A stretch of 64,000 nucleotides of DNA from Rhytidiadelphus loreus (lineage: Eukaryota > Streptophyta > Bryopsida > Hypnales > Hylocomiaceae): the NCBI GenBank assembly GCA_947034895.1, contig OX344762.1:14947501-15011500 (forward strand), in the 5' to 3' direction. Of this stretch, positions 1 to 11,100 are shown piece by piece. The notes below the pieces were generated by a model. It saw only the letters and a program-made list of their open reading frames with translations, was not told the origin of the DNA and did not search any database. Position 1 is the stretch's first letter; every line of letters begins with the position of its first letter. The position numbers were made by a program, and so were the translations under genes.

Positions 1-114
1 GGATGGGGTTTATGACTCTAGACCCTCCTCTTTTCCCTAAGGCAATGAAAGTGATCGGAGAGAGTTGTGAATCCGTAATAATTATGTTGGCTTTTTCGTT
101 TAGGCTGATTCGAG

Positions 115-2501
115 CTACCTGGCCTATATTTGAGATTTTCACCAGTGAGAGCGGTTGATCATGTGGCAGTGAATAGCAGGAAGTCTTTGCACCAAAGATT
201 CAGACTACCCTTGGACCGACCTTTGCTTCGAGTTGCAAATGCACTGATGAAAATGGAATCCACTAGTATCACCACAGGTGAAGTCCTGCTCCAGATTCTC
301 AGTGGTTGGAATCATTACTCTGATGATATCATGGTCCCCTTCAGATGGTCCAAGCACTCAGAGACCTTGTGACTTTCCTTGCAGGATCAAGAAGGTTGTG
401 TGATGTTCACGTCGGGCTACCCCCATCTGGAGGTTCATTTTATAACTCATCTCTACTTTACCATCTCTTATTTTGATGTTGGTCATGTAGGTACACGTCG
501 GTGAGTTGTCTTATTCGCTGACAAACCATGTGTACATTGGAAGTCAATGCAGTTGATCCTCAAGTACCTGGTACCTGGTGCGCTGCAATTATACAAAATT
601 TATTGGATTTTTTACGATTTTCTTTGTTATGGCAGTTGTGGGTGGCACACAGAGTCTTATTGATGGTTCTTACGAGTACTATCACTATCTACAAGATCGA
701 TTTGATGACACTGTGAGTTTGCTTTTCAATTTTCTCGTTGTGAGGATAGAGAAAGAAAATCATTACTTGTATCATATATTTGAGGGTGTTAATTGGCTTC
801 GAAAATGTTCTACCACTGCTACGTCCGTAACAGTACACTTGTACGAGGAAATTCTGGGTTGGATTCGCTTTTGTTTGCTTCGTTGTATGGTGTATCATCA
901 AACGCTCTGAAAGAATGGTTTCCACTGCCTTTTTAGGGCTGGGGATGTGCGTACCGATCTTTGCAAACTATCATTTCTTGGTTCAGACTACAACATTATT
1001 CCTCTGTACCTGTTCCTACTCACAGGTAGCACCTTTTTATCACTTATTTTAATCTTGCTTCTACCCGAGTAGACAGTTAGTATATTCGAGAAACCATTTG
1101 GATAGGAATCCATCAATATAAGAATAGGAGTCTGAAAGAATTGTAAATGCCTGTAATTTGTCTCCAACGGAGTTCTGTTCCTCAGCATAGAGCACATCAA
1201 CGGAAGGATTTCACTTATAAATTCGATCTACTGTCAAATCGGAATTCGATAATCCTGATTTCAGTATTGAACATAATTGCTTGTAAATATGTGGCAGCTT
1301 GTAAGAAATGGCTTAAATGGTGAAATGGAGTGTATTTTTCATTTTCTTTCTACAGAGAAATTCAGGGAACGCTTGTGGAAATTGGAGATAAGGATGCTTC
1401 CTTCATTGGTTCTGAGGAGTGGATCGGCTCAATGGATCTGTGTTACGTGCTTGACAATTTACTTGGTGTAAGCATATCTTAATCCTAAAGTGCCTCAACT
1501 AAAATAAAAGTGCACTTTGGAAGCTATCAACTAATTATAGGAACTTCCAAATTAATCATGTCTATTGTTCAAGGATATAGGACTTGGTTTCTTTCTTCTA
1601 TTGGTAATTTTTGTTGCATTCCTAGATGGTTCCTCAATTATTTATTTGAATTCCTAAAGACATGGAAGCAGCCACTTTGGGTCATTTAGGCTCTTAGATA
1701 TCAATCACCCCCAGGGTCAATATTGCAATGAGTCTTTGAAGTCTGTAGGTTGTGGAATTATCGCGTTCTTTCAATCTTGTAGTTACTGATGATGTAAGTA
1801 TCAATCTTGTACCAACTGCAGGTAACTTGTAAAGTCTTGGATGTGCGGAGTGGTGCAGACCTACCCAGCAAGTGCAGAGAACTAGCTCAACACTTCAGGA
1901 TCCAAGGCACTCCAATAATGATAGGTAGCCTCACATTGTGCTTTCCTCTGATTTGCATAAGTTTATGACCCCTATAGGACCCAGGGTTCATGGTTTAAAA
2001 AAAAAAAATTGTAAAAATATATGCTTCAGATGGGGCCAAAATTTATATCACAAGAATCAGCGCAAAGCATTGCTTGTTTTGGTTTTAACATATACGAATT
2101 TGAAGAGAAGAAAGTCTCCATATGACTTACTGAAAACTACCCAATTTGAGACTCGGAGACCTTATTGGTTTAAATCACTGTATGTTACCCTATGAAGACA
2201 TCCCTCACATTTAGAGGCTCCATGTCCTAGGATAATTGGTATCTTCCTTTAATTGCTTGAGTTTTTTGCAGGTGGAGGTGTTTTGGCGTATACCTTGTTG
2301 GGGATTGATTACAATGAAATGACGGGAGAGAGTGCGTTCCTGATTCTAGACCCTCACTACACTGGGGGTGAGGACTTGAAAAGCATCCGCAGTGGAGGTT
2401 GGTGTGGTTGGAAAAGAGCTGTAGGTGCAAACGGCAAGGAATTCTTCCTTGCTAATAGATTTTACAATCTCTTAATGCCTCAACGTCCCAACACTGTATA
2501 A
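115..2501 (+). CDS. UFSP2: Ufm1-specific protease 2 (UFSP2-like), 3' part of gene
   Basis: Cysteine protease of peptidase family C78, which matures Ufm1 and removes it from target proteins. Seven exons can be placed: about 115-277, 385-432, 636-712, 937-1025, 1356-1467, 1822-1924 and 2272-2501. All junctions are GT/AG and the phases agree exactly through the stop at 2499-2501, giving about 273 residues. The catalytic Cys lies in [11 protein letters not shown] (Cys codon 946-948). The catalytic Asp and His lie in LDPHYTG (2349-2357). [11 protein letters not shown] and the C-terminal [11 protein letters not shown] are also family hallmarks. The gene begins left of the window, so the N-terminal half is missing. 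The acceptor of the first exon shown is uncertain by a few bases because the stretch before 109 has a stop in frame. All catalytic residues seen are intact, so the gene is probably functional. Confidence 0.93.
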
Positions 2502-3091
2502 ATTCCGTTATTTTGGCTGCAAGTCTGGTGTTGATGAAGGCAACTAACTTTGTGTCTCCTTGCTTGGTTAGGAGAGGATTATAACTCATAATCCTTCTCA
2601 TTTAAATCCCTTGGATCTGTATGTAGTCTTGAGTTCTGTGCTCCTCCAAAAATCTTGCAATTCAGAGCACTTGCAGGGCCCATTGAGGAATTTAGTCCCT
2701 GCAAACGCTCAAATCTGTGTTATTGAAGAGAGCGTGGAGATTGATCGTAAATCCAAATCGACTAGAGGGGCGAACATGTTTGAACATATTTGGGCTTCCC
2801 CAATCCTGCACCAGGGTTACTGCATGGAATTATGACAGTGTTGCAAAAATCAACTCCTGCAATGTCTTTTCAATGATTTCCTTCGCACGAGGGATTCCGA
2901 CTCGAGGTTCTACTTTGTACTACTCAGGAACAGCTTTGGTAATCCATGGAAATCATATCTGAAAACAACGTTCGTTTATGGAATTCAACGACTTGTGATG
3001 GAGCTAGCTAGGTGACTTGATCGATTACTACGACGAACTCTGGATTCTTGGCTTGAACACTTGTGCTTTTCGAGACACCGGTAATGGAGTT
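2502..3091. other. UFSP2 3' flank / intergenic
   Basis: About 590 bases between the UFSP2 stop and the U2 promoter. It should hold the UFSP2 3' UTR. I see no coding region, repeat or RNA gene in it; the short open frames have no recognisable domain. Confidence 0.5.
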
Positions 3092-3102
3092 GTCCCATAA
3101 GG
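3092..3102 (+). promoter_or_regulatory. Upstream sequence element of U2 snRNA gene
   Basis: GTCCCATAAGG resembles the plant snRNA upstream element RTCCCACATCG. It lies about 60-70 bases before the U2 start and about 28 bases before the TATA box. That wide spacing is the one known for RNA polymerase II type plant snRNA genes; the pol III type is about one helical turn shorter. Confidence 0.7.
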
Positions 3103-3130
3103 TTTGCGACAGCGGAAGCGAGGTTGCGGG

Positions 3131-3136
3131 TATATA
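3131..3136 (+). promoter_or_regulatory. TATA box of U2 snRNA gene
   Basis: TATATA centred about 28 bases before the first base of the U2 RNA, the expected place in plant snRNA promoters, with the upstream element a further 28 bases away. Confidence 0.7.
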
Positions 3137-3161
3137 GTGTTCGCGTTTGGACTGTAGATGC

Positions 3162-3355
3162 ATACCTTTCTCGGCCTTTTGGCTAAGATCAAGTGTAGTA
3201 TCTGTTCTTATCAGTTTAATATCTGATACGGGGGTCATCGATCCCCATGATATTAATCTAATTTTTCAAGGGAGCGGGGCCATCCGGTAGCTTGCTGCCC
3301 GGCCCCGCGCGCGTCGCCTCGGTATTGCACTACCTCCTTGGCTGGCGCAACCCTC
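3162..3355 (+). ncRNA. U2: U2 spliceosomal snRNA
   Basis: The RNA starts with ATACCTTTCTCGGCC and continues through the near-invariant 5' half of U2: stem-loop I, the branch-point recognition segment GTGTAGTATCTGTTC, and the stem-loop IIa region ending GATATTAAT. A U-rich Sm-type site (AATTTTTCAAG) follows. Next come a GC-rich stem III (GGGGCC pairing with GGCCCC) and a terminal stem IV closed by TTGC and GCAA. The length of about 194 bases fits plant U2 (about 196). It pairs with the intron branch point in the spliceosome. Upstream element and TATA box are both present and correctly spaced, so the gene is probably active. The exact 3' end is uncertain by a few bases. Confidence 0.95.
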
Positions 3356-3397
3356 TTCCCTCTCCGGAGGGACCCAATACAACTCCAAAATGGACTA

Positions 3398-3489
3398 CAC
3401 TAAATAGTGAAAGTGGCTTTTGAAGTGATTTTCTTGAAGTAAGGCAACCTAATTGTTAAGGCAACCTAATTTCACTATTTAGTCTAGTG
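3398..3489. repeat. 92-bp palindromic mini-element
   Basis: Begins CACTAAATAGTGAAA and ends TTTCACTATTTAGTCTAGTG, so its two ends are inverted copies (with a 5-bp extra block on the right). TA flanks it on both sides. It could be a tiny MITE about 40 bases past the U2 RNA. The left arm also fits the loose plant snRNA 3' box pattern CA(N)AGTNNAA, but it lies farther from the RNA end than usual. Confidence 0.45.
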
Positions 3490-3491
3490 TA

Positions 3492-4662
3492 CCCTTCCGT
3501 TGTATTATCCAATGCACAATTTCTTTTAATCAATTTGTAATATCTCTAAGATGGACTGTATTTGACGTGCTCAACACTACAGCATGTCCAGATTGCAATG
3601 GACACCCTTGCACAGAGTCCATAACTTTCACACCATAGGTCCAAATGCCATAAAATTGGCACTAATAGAATAGAAAGTTTTGGGGACAAAGGAGTGCAGG
3701 GGCTGTAGGGGCTGTGTTTTGTGACGTTTGAACATGTGATGTGAAACTCATGGGTTTTTTTCCAAAGAAAAGGTAATTTAATTCAATTTTTGAATTCATG
3801 AAAACCTTGAAGTTCCATAACTTTCACACCGTAGTTCAAATTTTATGAAACAAAGTCTTGCAAACAACTTTCCAACTATACCAAAAACATTGTGCTACAT
3901 TGTTTCATGTTAAAATTAATTCAATGTACTGTAGAAAAATGACGAAATATTTACAAATCAAGTATCTATACTGAATTTTCAACAAAGTATATATGAAAAT
4001 TTGAATGATCATCAATGTCATTATGTAAATTATTTCTTGGATTGATATGAAATTTTATTGACACAAACTAGACCAGTATGTGCAACTTTACCAAAAAGAA
4101 TTAAACAAGAATATTTTAATAAAAATCACAATGATATATATTTCACATTATTTAAAGCATCAAATCCAAAATTAGTATGAATTTAATCACCCTAGTCAAT
4201 TTTCTTACAACAATTGAAATAAAAATTGTCTTGAAGTGATAAGAAACCAATACAAGATTAGATTTTAAAGTGGTGCACATCTTAAGAATTTAGGATATTG
4301 AAATTAACACTTTGTTGGAATTGAATTCTCACTTATATTAGGATATTCCCACCCCCACTCTATAAATTGATCATAAATTTCTAAAATTTTCTATCATTAT
4401 GAAATTAAAACTTTAAGGCAAGAATCATTATTGGAAGCATATAAAAAAAAAAATGAATTAGTTATAAGGAAAACCAAATTTGAATACTAGACTACTAAAA
4501 GACACTTTTTTTTCAAGTATGTCCCTTAGTGATTACTTCAATACTACCAATATACCAAGTTTGTTGTTGACTCCACAAGTTTTGCATGATTCATACTTTA
4601 AAAACCAACTTTATAGGTTACACTAGATTTGTAATGGACACCAATTTTTTTTAAGATGACAT
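3492..4662. other. AT-rich intergenic DNA left of the MULE
   Basis: No gene recognised. Two related phrases on CATAACTTTCACACC occur near 3622 and 3818, suggesting old repetitive DNA. This would have been continuous with the sequence at 37,842 before the MULE inserted. Confidence 0.5.
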
Positions 4663-4671
4663 CTTTGTAAA
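4663..4671. repeat. Left target-site duplication of the MULE
   Basis: CTTTGTAAA, matched in the same orientation at 37833-37841. The match extends through GGGG, so the true duplication may be 9 to 13 bases. MULEs usually make 8-11 bp duplications. Confidence 0.8.
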
Positions 4672-4677
4672 GGGGAG

Positions 4678-4724
4678 CACTATTTCTCACCCTTCACATT
4701 GCGGCTATTTATTATTCTGGCTCC
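4678..4724 (+). repeat. MULE left terminal inverted repeat
   Basis: 47 bases, 45 identical to the reverse complement of 37780-37826. The next several hundred bases to about 5296 are subterminal MULE sequence with no gene that I can see. Confidence 0.88.
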
Positions 4725-5296
4725 CTGCTGCCGCAGCCTGCCATCTGTTGGACCTACTGGCCCTTCTTCCACGTGCTGGTCGCTTTGAATGCCTGCCACA
4801 GCACATGCACACACTGTTTTTCCCTAACTGACAGGGTCTGCCCGAGAAAAACTGCAGTGTTTCGTCTGCTGTGTTCCGGCGTACCTGTAGTGCTGAAATG
4901 GGTCTGATTTATCGCATGCATGGACATGGGCCATGCCACGCATGGCGCTGTGGGCCAGGCTAGTGTTTCGCGCTGGCGGTATGTTTAAGGCCTTAGGCTG
5001 TAGGGGTTTAGTAAGTTCACAAGAATTCAAGGATCGAACAGAAGTGACATTTTCAATGGAAGGACCCTAATTAGGTACTGATGAAAAGAAATGACAGAGT
5101 GCCCCCCCCCCAAAAGGACATTCACTATGTTAAGAAAGCTAAAAAGAAATAAAAAATAGGAACTTCAAACCAAAAATAAGAAATTTAATGGAACAAACCC
5201 AAAAAAGGAAAATAACCTAATTTAATTACATGGTCAATCTAATGAACAATATAGATCTGAATTAAAAAAACATAGAGCTTCATCAAAATTATAAGA

Positions 5297-6610
5297 AATT
5301 TAAACCCATTCAACTCCAAACTGTTTTGGACAAATGGTTTTCAAATTCAGGAATTGGCCCCTGATTATTAGGGTTGCATCCGGTTAGGGAGTGATAAAGC
5401 ACTCCCTAACCCCAAAAAAATGGATTATTGCATGGTCCTAAACCCATTGTTCTCCAAATTCTTTTGGGGAAATGATTTTAGGGTTCAAGAATTAGGCCCC
5501 GATTATAAGGGGTGCATCCGGTTAGGGAGTGATAAAGCACTCCCTAACCCAAAAAAAATGTATTATTGCGTGGCCCTAAACCCATTGTGCTCCAAATTCT
5601 TTTGGGGAAATGGTTTTAGGGTTCAACAATTAGGCCCCGATTATAAGGGGTGCATCCGGTTAGGGAGTGATAAAGCACTCCCTAACCCAAAAAAAATGTA
5701 TTATTGCGTGGCCCTAAACCCATTGTGCTCCAAATTCTTTTGGGGAAATGGTTTTAGGGTTCAACAATTAGGCCCCGATTATAAGGGGTGCATCCGGTTA
5801 GGGAGTGATAAAGCACTCCCTAACCCAAAAAAAATGTATTATTGCGTGGCCCTAAACCCATTGTGCTCCAAATTCTTTTGGGGAAATGGTTTCAGGGTTC
5901 AACAATTAGGCCCCGATTATAAGGGGTGCACCCGGTTAGGGAGTGATAAAGTATTCCCTAACCCAAAAAAATTGTATTATTGCGTGGCCCTAAACCCATT
6001 GTGCTCTAAATTCTTTTGGGGAAATGGTTTCAGGGTTCAACAATTAGGCCCCGATTATAAGGGGTGCACCCGGTTAGGGAGTGATAAAGTATTCCCTAAC
6101 CCAAAAAAATTGTATTATTGCGTGGCCCTAAATCCACTGTGCTCTAAATTCTTTTGGGGAAATGGTTTCAGGGTTCAACAATTAGGCCCCGATTATAAGG
6201 GGTGCACCCGGTTAGGGAGTGATAAAGTATTCCCTAACCCAAAAAAAATGTATTCTTGTGTGGCCCTAAACCCATTGTGCTCCAAATTCTTTTGGGAAAA
6301 TGGTTATTGGGTTCAAGAATTAGGTCCCGATTATAAGGGGTGCACCCGGTTAGGGAGTGATAAAGCACTCCCTAACCCAAAAAAAATGTATTATTGTGTG
6401 GCCCTGAACACACTGTACTCCAAATTCTTTTGGGGAAATGGTTTCAGGGTTCAACAATTAGGCCCCGATTATAAGGGGTGCACCCGGTTAGGGAGTGATA
6501 AAGTATTCCCTAACCCAAAAAAAATGTATTATTGTGTGGCCCTAAACCCACTGTGCTCCAAATTCTTTTGGAGAAATGGTTATAGGGTTCAACAATTAGG
6601 CCCCGATCCT
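5297..6610 (+). repeat. 138-bp tandem satellite inside the MULE
   Basis: Eight full 138-bp units start at 5420, 5558, 5696, 5834, 5972, 6110, 6248 and 6386, with a diverged partial unit before and a partial one after (from 6524). Each unit contains a dyad: GGTTAGGGAGTG, a 6-base loop, then CACTCCCTAACC (some units read TATTCCCTAACC). Each unit also carries the plant telomere-like string CCCTAAACCC. Because 138 is divisible by three and no unit has a stop in one frame, a 408-codon frame (5420-6646) stays open with a 46-residue repeat. I regard that frame as a by-product rather than a proven protein. Confidence 0.9.
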
Positions 6611-6654
6611 CATTTACAATGCATGTCATTTGCAAAATACAGATAATTTCCTTT

Positions 6655-8115
6655 ATGTAGTTGACTAGAAGTATATATGCGGGGTGGAGGGATATTCGAG
6701 GGTAAATGGTGAAATCAAATTTGGACCAAAAAGGAGTATATACATTATGTCTTCGGATTCGTAGATACACTAGATACACTGGGTGTAGGGGGAACCTATT
6801 TGTCAAATGAAAAGCAATCCTCGGGTTCGGCGCATGAAAGAGGGTCTTTTTACGACTACCAAAAACAATTTACCTTAGAGTTTAGGGAAGTCTTTCATTG
6901 TAGGAAAAAATTGATTGCTGAAAACGCAATGTTCAGGGTTAACGAGAATTTTGTGTTCCGGTGCGAGTCCGGTAGTGTTCTGCGCGCTAGCTCAGAAGCG
7001 CGGCGACTGTTTGTAGGGCTTAGGCGTGCATTTCGAAGACGGCTTTGTGCTCAGGCTTTTGGCGATTCAGAACTTCACACGTGAGTAACGCAATTACAGG
7101 GTGATGAGTGTGAGGTGATGTTCTAGTGGGTAGGGTTTCAGGGCTATGATTGCCAAGCCTCCACTAAGCTGGGCGTCACACTCACGCGACTGCAGGGTCA
7201 TATTAGGGAGGAGGCGAAAGGCGGCTCACTTATGGACGCTGGGGACTGGATGTCAAGTCCGATGCGGTCATGCTGCGCAATCACAACGGCGAGGGCGCAA
7301 TTTCGCGAGGCTCCCACAGGTTCGGTGACCCTCCCCCCCTTCAGCTCGTCTTGTTTTGTTTTCTGTGCGCTTTTGATTTCCGCACTAAGTCTGAGTCTAC
7401 CTCGCGGCCCCTTCTGTGCGAAGAATTCTTGTCAAATTTTATGCGCCGGAGAGGAAATGGGACCTCGAAGAAAGGTAGAAATTTTGGGCTCCGCTGCTGT
7501 AGGGTCGGCGAGTGTAGGAGAGGATGGCCTGTAGTATACTGTGTCTGGTCTTCTTAACGAGTTAGGGCTTCAAAACGCTACCAATAATGGCGGAGAATGG
7601 CAGGTGATGAACTCCGTTCTTACTTAGTTAAGCAACCAGGGTTTCCAGTTAGTGAAGTTTGCAAAATGTATTCAGGACGACACACTACGAGTGTTGTAGG
7701 ATATACAGTCTAGGCACGTAGTTCGGGTGGATACTAACGCAAAGCACACAACTTTCTTTCCAGGGCTTCCTTTAGGTACCCCGATTTCTACTTCTACTAC
7801 CGGCCAGTGTTTCGTTGGGGGGAGGTGATCGCATACCGCAACTGGTTCACCACAACGAACTTGGTGGGAAAGATGATTTTCTGCTGTGAAATGGGAAAGT
7901 CGAAAATGGATGCGCGCACATGCGAGGCAGCGACTTTGGAGCTCATGGAACAGAGTGGCAGCGGCAGCGACGCTGATTTCAAGGTGTGAAAAAAATTTCT
8001 TCCCGCCAAGCCTTCGCTCACTGACGTTGCAATTTCAGTTCATTTTCTCTGCCGATTTTTGGGTTGCCACAATGGCAACCGCTCATACAAACACTGAAAA
8101 CTAGCTTCGCGGCAA
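6655..8115 (+). other. GC-rich region upstream of the Ulp1-like gene
   Basis: Base composition shifts from AT-rich to GC-rich here. Several short open frames overlap on both strands, but none shows a recognisable domain. It may hold the promoter, leader or untraced first exons of the protease gene that follows. Confidence 0.35.
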
Positions 8116-11100
8116 GTGCTGGATCACGCTTTCGGGCCCACAGCGGCTCCAGGGACTGCACAGTCGGGTTTCTTCAGGGAGGTTACGATCGACACAAGAA
8201 AGTTCGATGTCAATTATAGGAGTCGGGAAGAGTTCATGAGGTTGCTCGACGAGTGTTTGACGAAAGCGTGGACGAACACTCGCATCCCGAATAACCCCAG
8301 CAGGAAGTTTTGGAAGTGCATCCATTGCCAGAAGGAGAGTTTCAGAAACAAGATGCGGCTTAATAAACATTGCTGGGATTCAGAGTGTCCTGCCGTGCGG
8401 GATGAGACGGGGAACCGCCGTCGCATGCTGCCCTACCCGGACCAGGGGAAGGGCCAAGGGAAGACATCGGAGATGTACCGGGCTAGGAAGGTAGACAAGG
8501 TCGAGGCGAAGATTTGTGGAGCCCCCACTCGAGGGAAAAAGGGCAGACAAATGGCAGCTAGGACGGAAGGGAGTGAGGACACAGAGGACACGGGAAGACG
8601 ACATAAGCGCTTAAAAAAGAGAGAAGACACTCTTGACATAGAGGAGGACGATAGCGACACTGAAACAAGATGGCGGACGGGGAAGAAGAGGGCCAGGGAA
8701 GACGTGGTGCTTCTAGATGACGACGACTTCAGAGTGGAGACAAGGTAGACGCGCACACCGCTAGCAGGCGTGGCGGAAACACCTACGGGAATGAAAACTC
8801 GCACAAGCACAAGGGGGACCGTCCGCGCACTTCCTGCGCCGGCCAACGTCGCCAGTAGTGTTGAAAAGGCAGCACACGGTAGTGTTTCGGACGCACCCAC
8901 AGTGGACCTTGTGTGGGAGAAACATGGAGACCTTCCGGCGATGGTGACACAACTCCGAGACATCTGCGGAAGTTCTTCGGATGCCAACCTCGAACGGCCC
9001 GTGACACGTGCCCGAAGTGGGATTGTTTCACCGGCTGAATCTGTGCAGGAGAAGCTGCATCGGCTGAAAACGAATGCGGCCAGACTTGGTATAGCAAGGC
9101 CGGTGAAAGACTGGCCACGAGTTGTTGAACCGGCTGCTAAACCGGAGTCGAGCACGGAACCGAAGAAAGACTGGTCGCGAGTTGTCGGTGCCGCTCCGAG
9201 GTCACAGAAGGGACTGACACCGAAGAAAGACTGGTCTCCAGTTGTCGGCGCCCATCCAAATCCAGAGCCGTGGCCGCAACCAAAGAAAGACTGGTCGCGA
9301 GTTGTCGGCGCCCATCAAAATATAGAGCCGTGGCCGCAACCGAAGAAAGACTGGTCACGAGTTGTCGCCTTGTCGGCGCCCATCCAAATCCAGACCCGTG
9401 GCCTGAACCGAAGGGGTTCAGAACTCCTGGGTCACCTGCACTACGCCGAAACACTACGCAGGTTGTTGCGTCCCCCGACAGCGGAGAAGAAATGGGAGTG
9501 ACAGAGTTGCACTTAGAGGACGATTTCGAGACCACGGATCCACGCGAGGCATTGCAGACGTTGGGGGGAGTCTATTCAACGCCCCAACCAAGCCCGGATG
9601 AAGCCGACGACGGATACGCTGAACACCTCGATGCGATTCTCTCGCAAGAGCCGCATCCTGAAGCTGCGGAGACGAAGACCCGAGACCTTCCAAGCATCGT
9701 GGGATGACGGTAGTTTCGAAGGCGCAACTCAGAAGTGCACGACATGGTGAATGTGCGTGGCCAAGGTTAGAGCAACTTCATGTTCTTGACCTACACGGCT
9801 TTTCTGTCGACATGGTACTATGTTTTTTTTGCGCGCTGAACACCGCAGTGCTCACTTTTAGGATGCATTGGTGGATGCCTGGTTGATTTGTACGCTGTGT
9901 AAGCCTCAAAGAACGAGTGCAACCTTTTTTGACAGGAAGAAGATTACCCCGGGGTTGGAAAGGCGATTGGGCGCGCCGTGTACTCGATATGCCATAGCAT
10001 GAAGTACGGGAAAGAACCGCCGGATGTGGAACGACTTGCCAAATACTTGCAGTTCATAAGAGACAAGGAGACATACGCAGACAGGTGCGCCCAGTCACTT
10101 GCAGAGCTTCGACGCCGACAGGAGCGACTTGTGTTGGAGGCCGTGCTCACGTTCGAACGGGTCACGGCATTGCGTTGCGAAACGGTTACGTGGGATTGGT
10201 GCCCCCTGTGGTGGGTAGTGTCGCAGCGCAATCTTCTCCAGAAGATGCCCCCATTGCCTTGGCGCCACGACAGTAAGCTCCGTCGTCCTCTGAGTCCTGC
10301 GGTTAGTGTTTTAAGACGTTGGGGGGAGTCTCAGTTCCTTGCAGTCGGTGCTTGTACTGTGTCAATGTCTTAGGCTGGGAGTTCACTTGCATTGACAATA
10401 CCGCTTGACATGTAGTTCAAGAGGCTGATGAGGTCCGACGCTCGCTGTTGGCTGAGAGAGTTCTGCGTCAGAGGCCCCCCCACTTCGTCAGGGTGTTGCG
10501 GATAGCACTGAACAGCTCGTTCGGGAGATTTCGCCAGATGACGTGTCCCTTGTTCGGCGTGAGTAGGCAGTCAGTCCGGGCGATGTGCAAGACGAACAGT
10601 GCCCTCATGCGCGCCCTATCTGTGTTCACGTTCGAGGCACCTTTCCGTTTCGCTGGGATGGAGGAGTGGGAGTCCGATGTCGTTTATGCCACCGTTGCGA
10701 AGGATGCTCAACTCGTGTGCGAAGGGAAGGAGGAGCGCGTCCTTGATGGAATCATGGAGTGGGTGGAGAACGTTCGCGCGCGTGCTCTGCAGGACTTGGC
10801 GCTTCATCACCCTGACGCATTTCGGACTTCCTGGATGACTACCGCGCACGAACACTGGGGGGACCAGTCAAAACACTAGGGCAGGTGCCTTCGTATGCGT
10901 GAGGACTTGGACATCAGGTGGGTGGCGGACGAGACAGCACCGACATGGGCTGTGAAGGTGAAGGGTACACGAGCCAAAATTCTAGAACTTGTGCAGTCGC
11001 TGGATGTGGCAATTGACGAGGATGACAGGGCGGCCTAGACGGCGCAGTTGCCTGACGCTCAGACGTCCCACGTGGCGCGCTGTGAGGAGCTATCTTCGGG

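Noticed and set aside
3398..3413. Start of an outer CACTA element matching the end at 39,401
   Set aside because: CACTAAATAGTG does not match the expected CACTACAAGAAACC and pairs instead with 3472-3489.
5420..6646. A 408-residue repetitive protein
   Set aside because: The open frame follows from a 138-bp satellite whose period is divisible by three; flanking degenerate units and lack of any domain argue against a real gene. Kept as a repeat and as a finding.
8433..9155. A 240-codon - strand frame opposite the Ulp1-like gene
   Set aside because: Ser/Leu/Arg-rich shadow of the repetitive, GC-rich + strand coding sequence.
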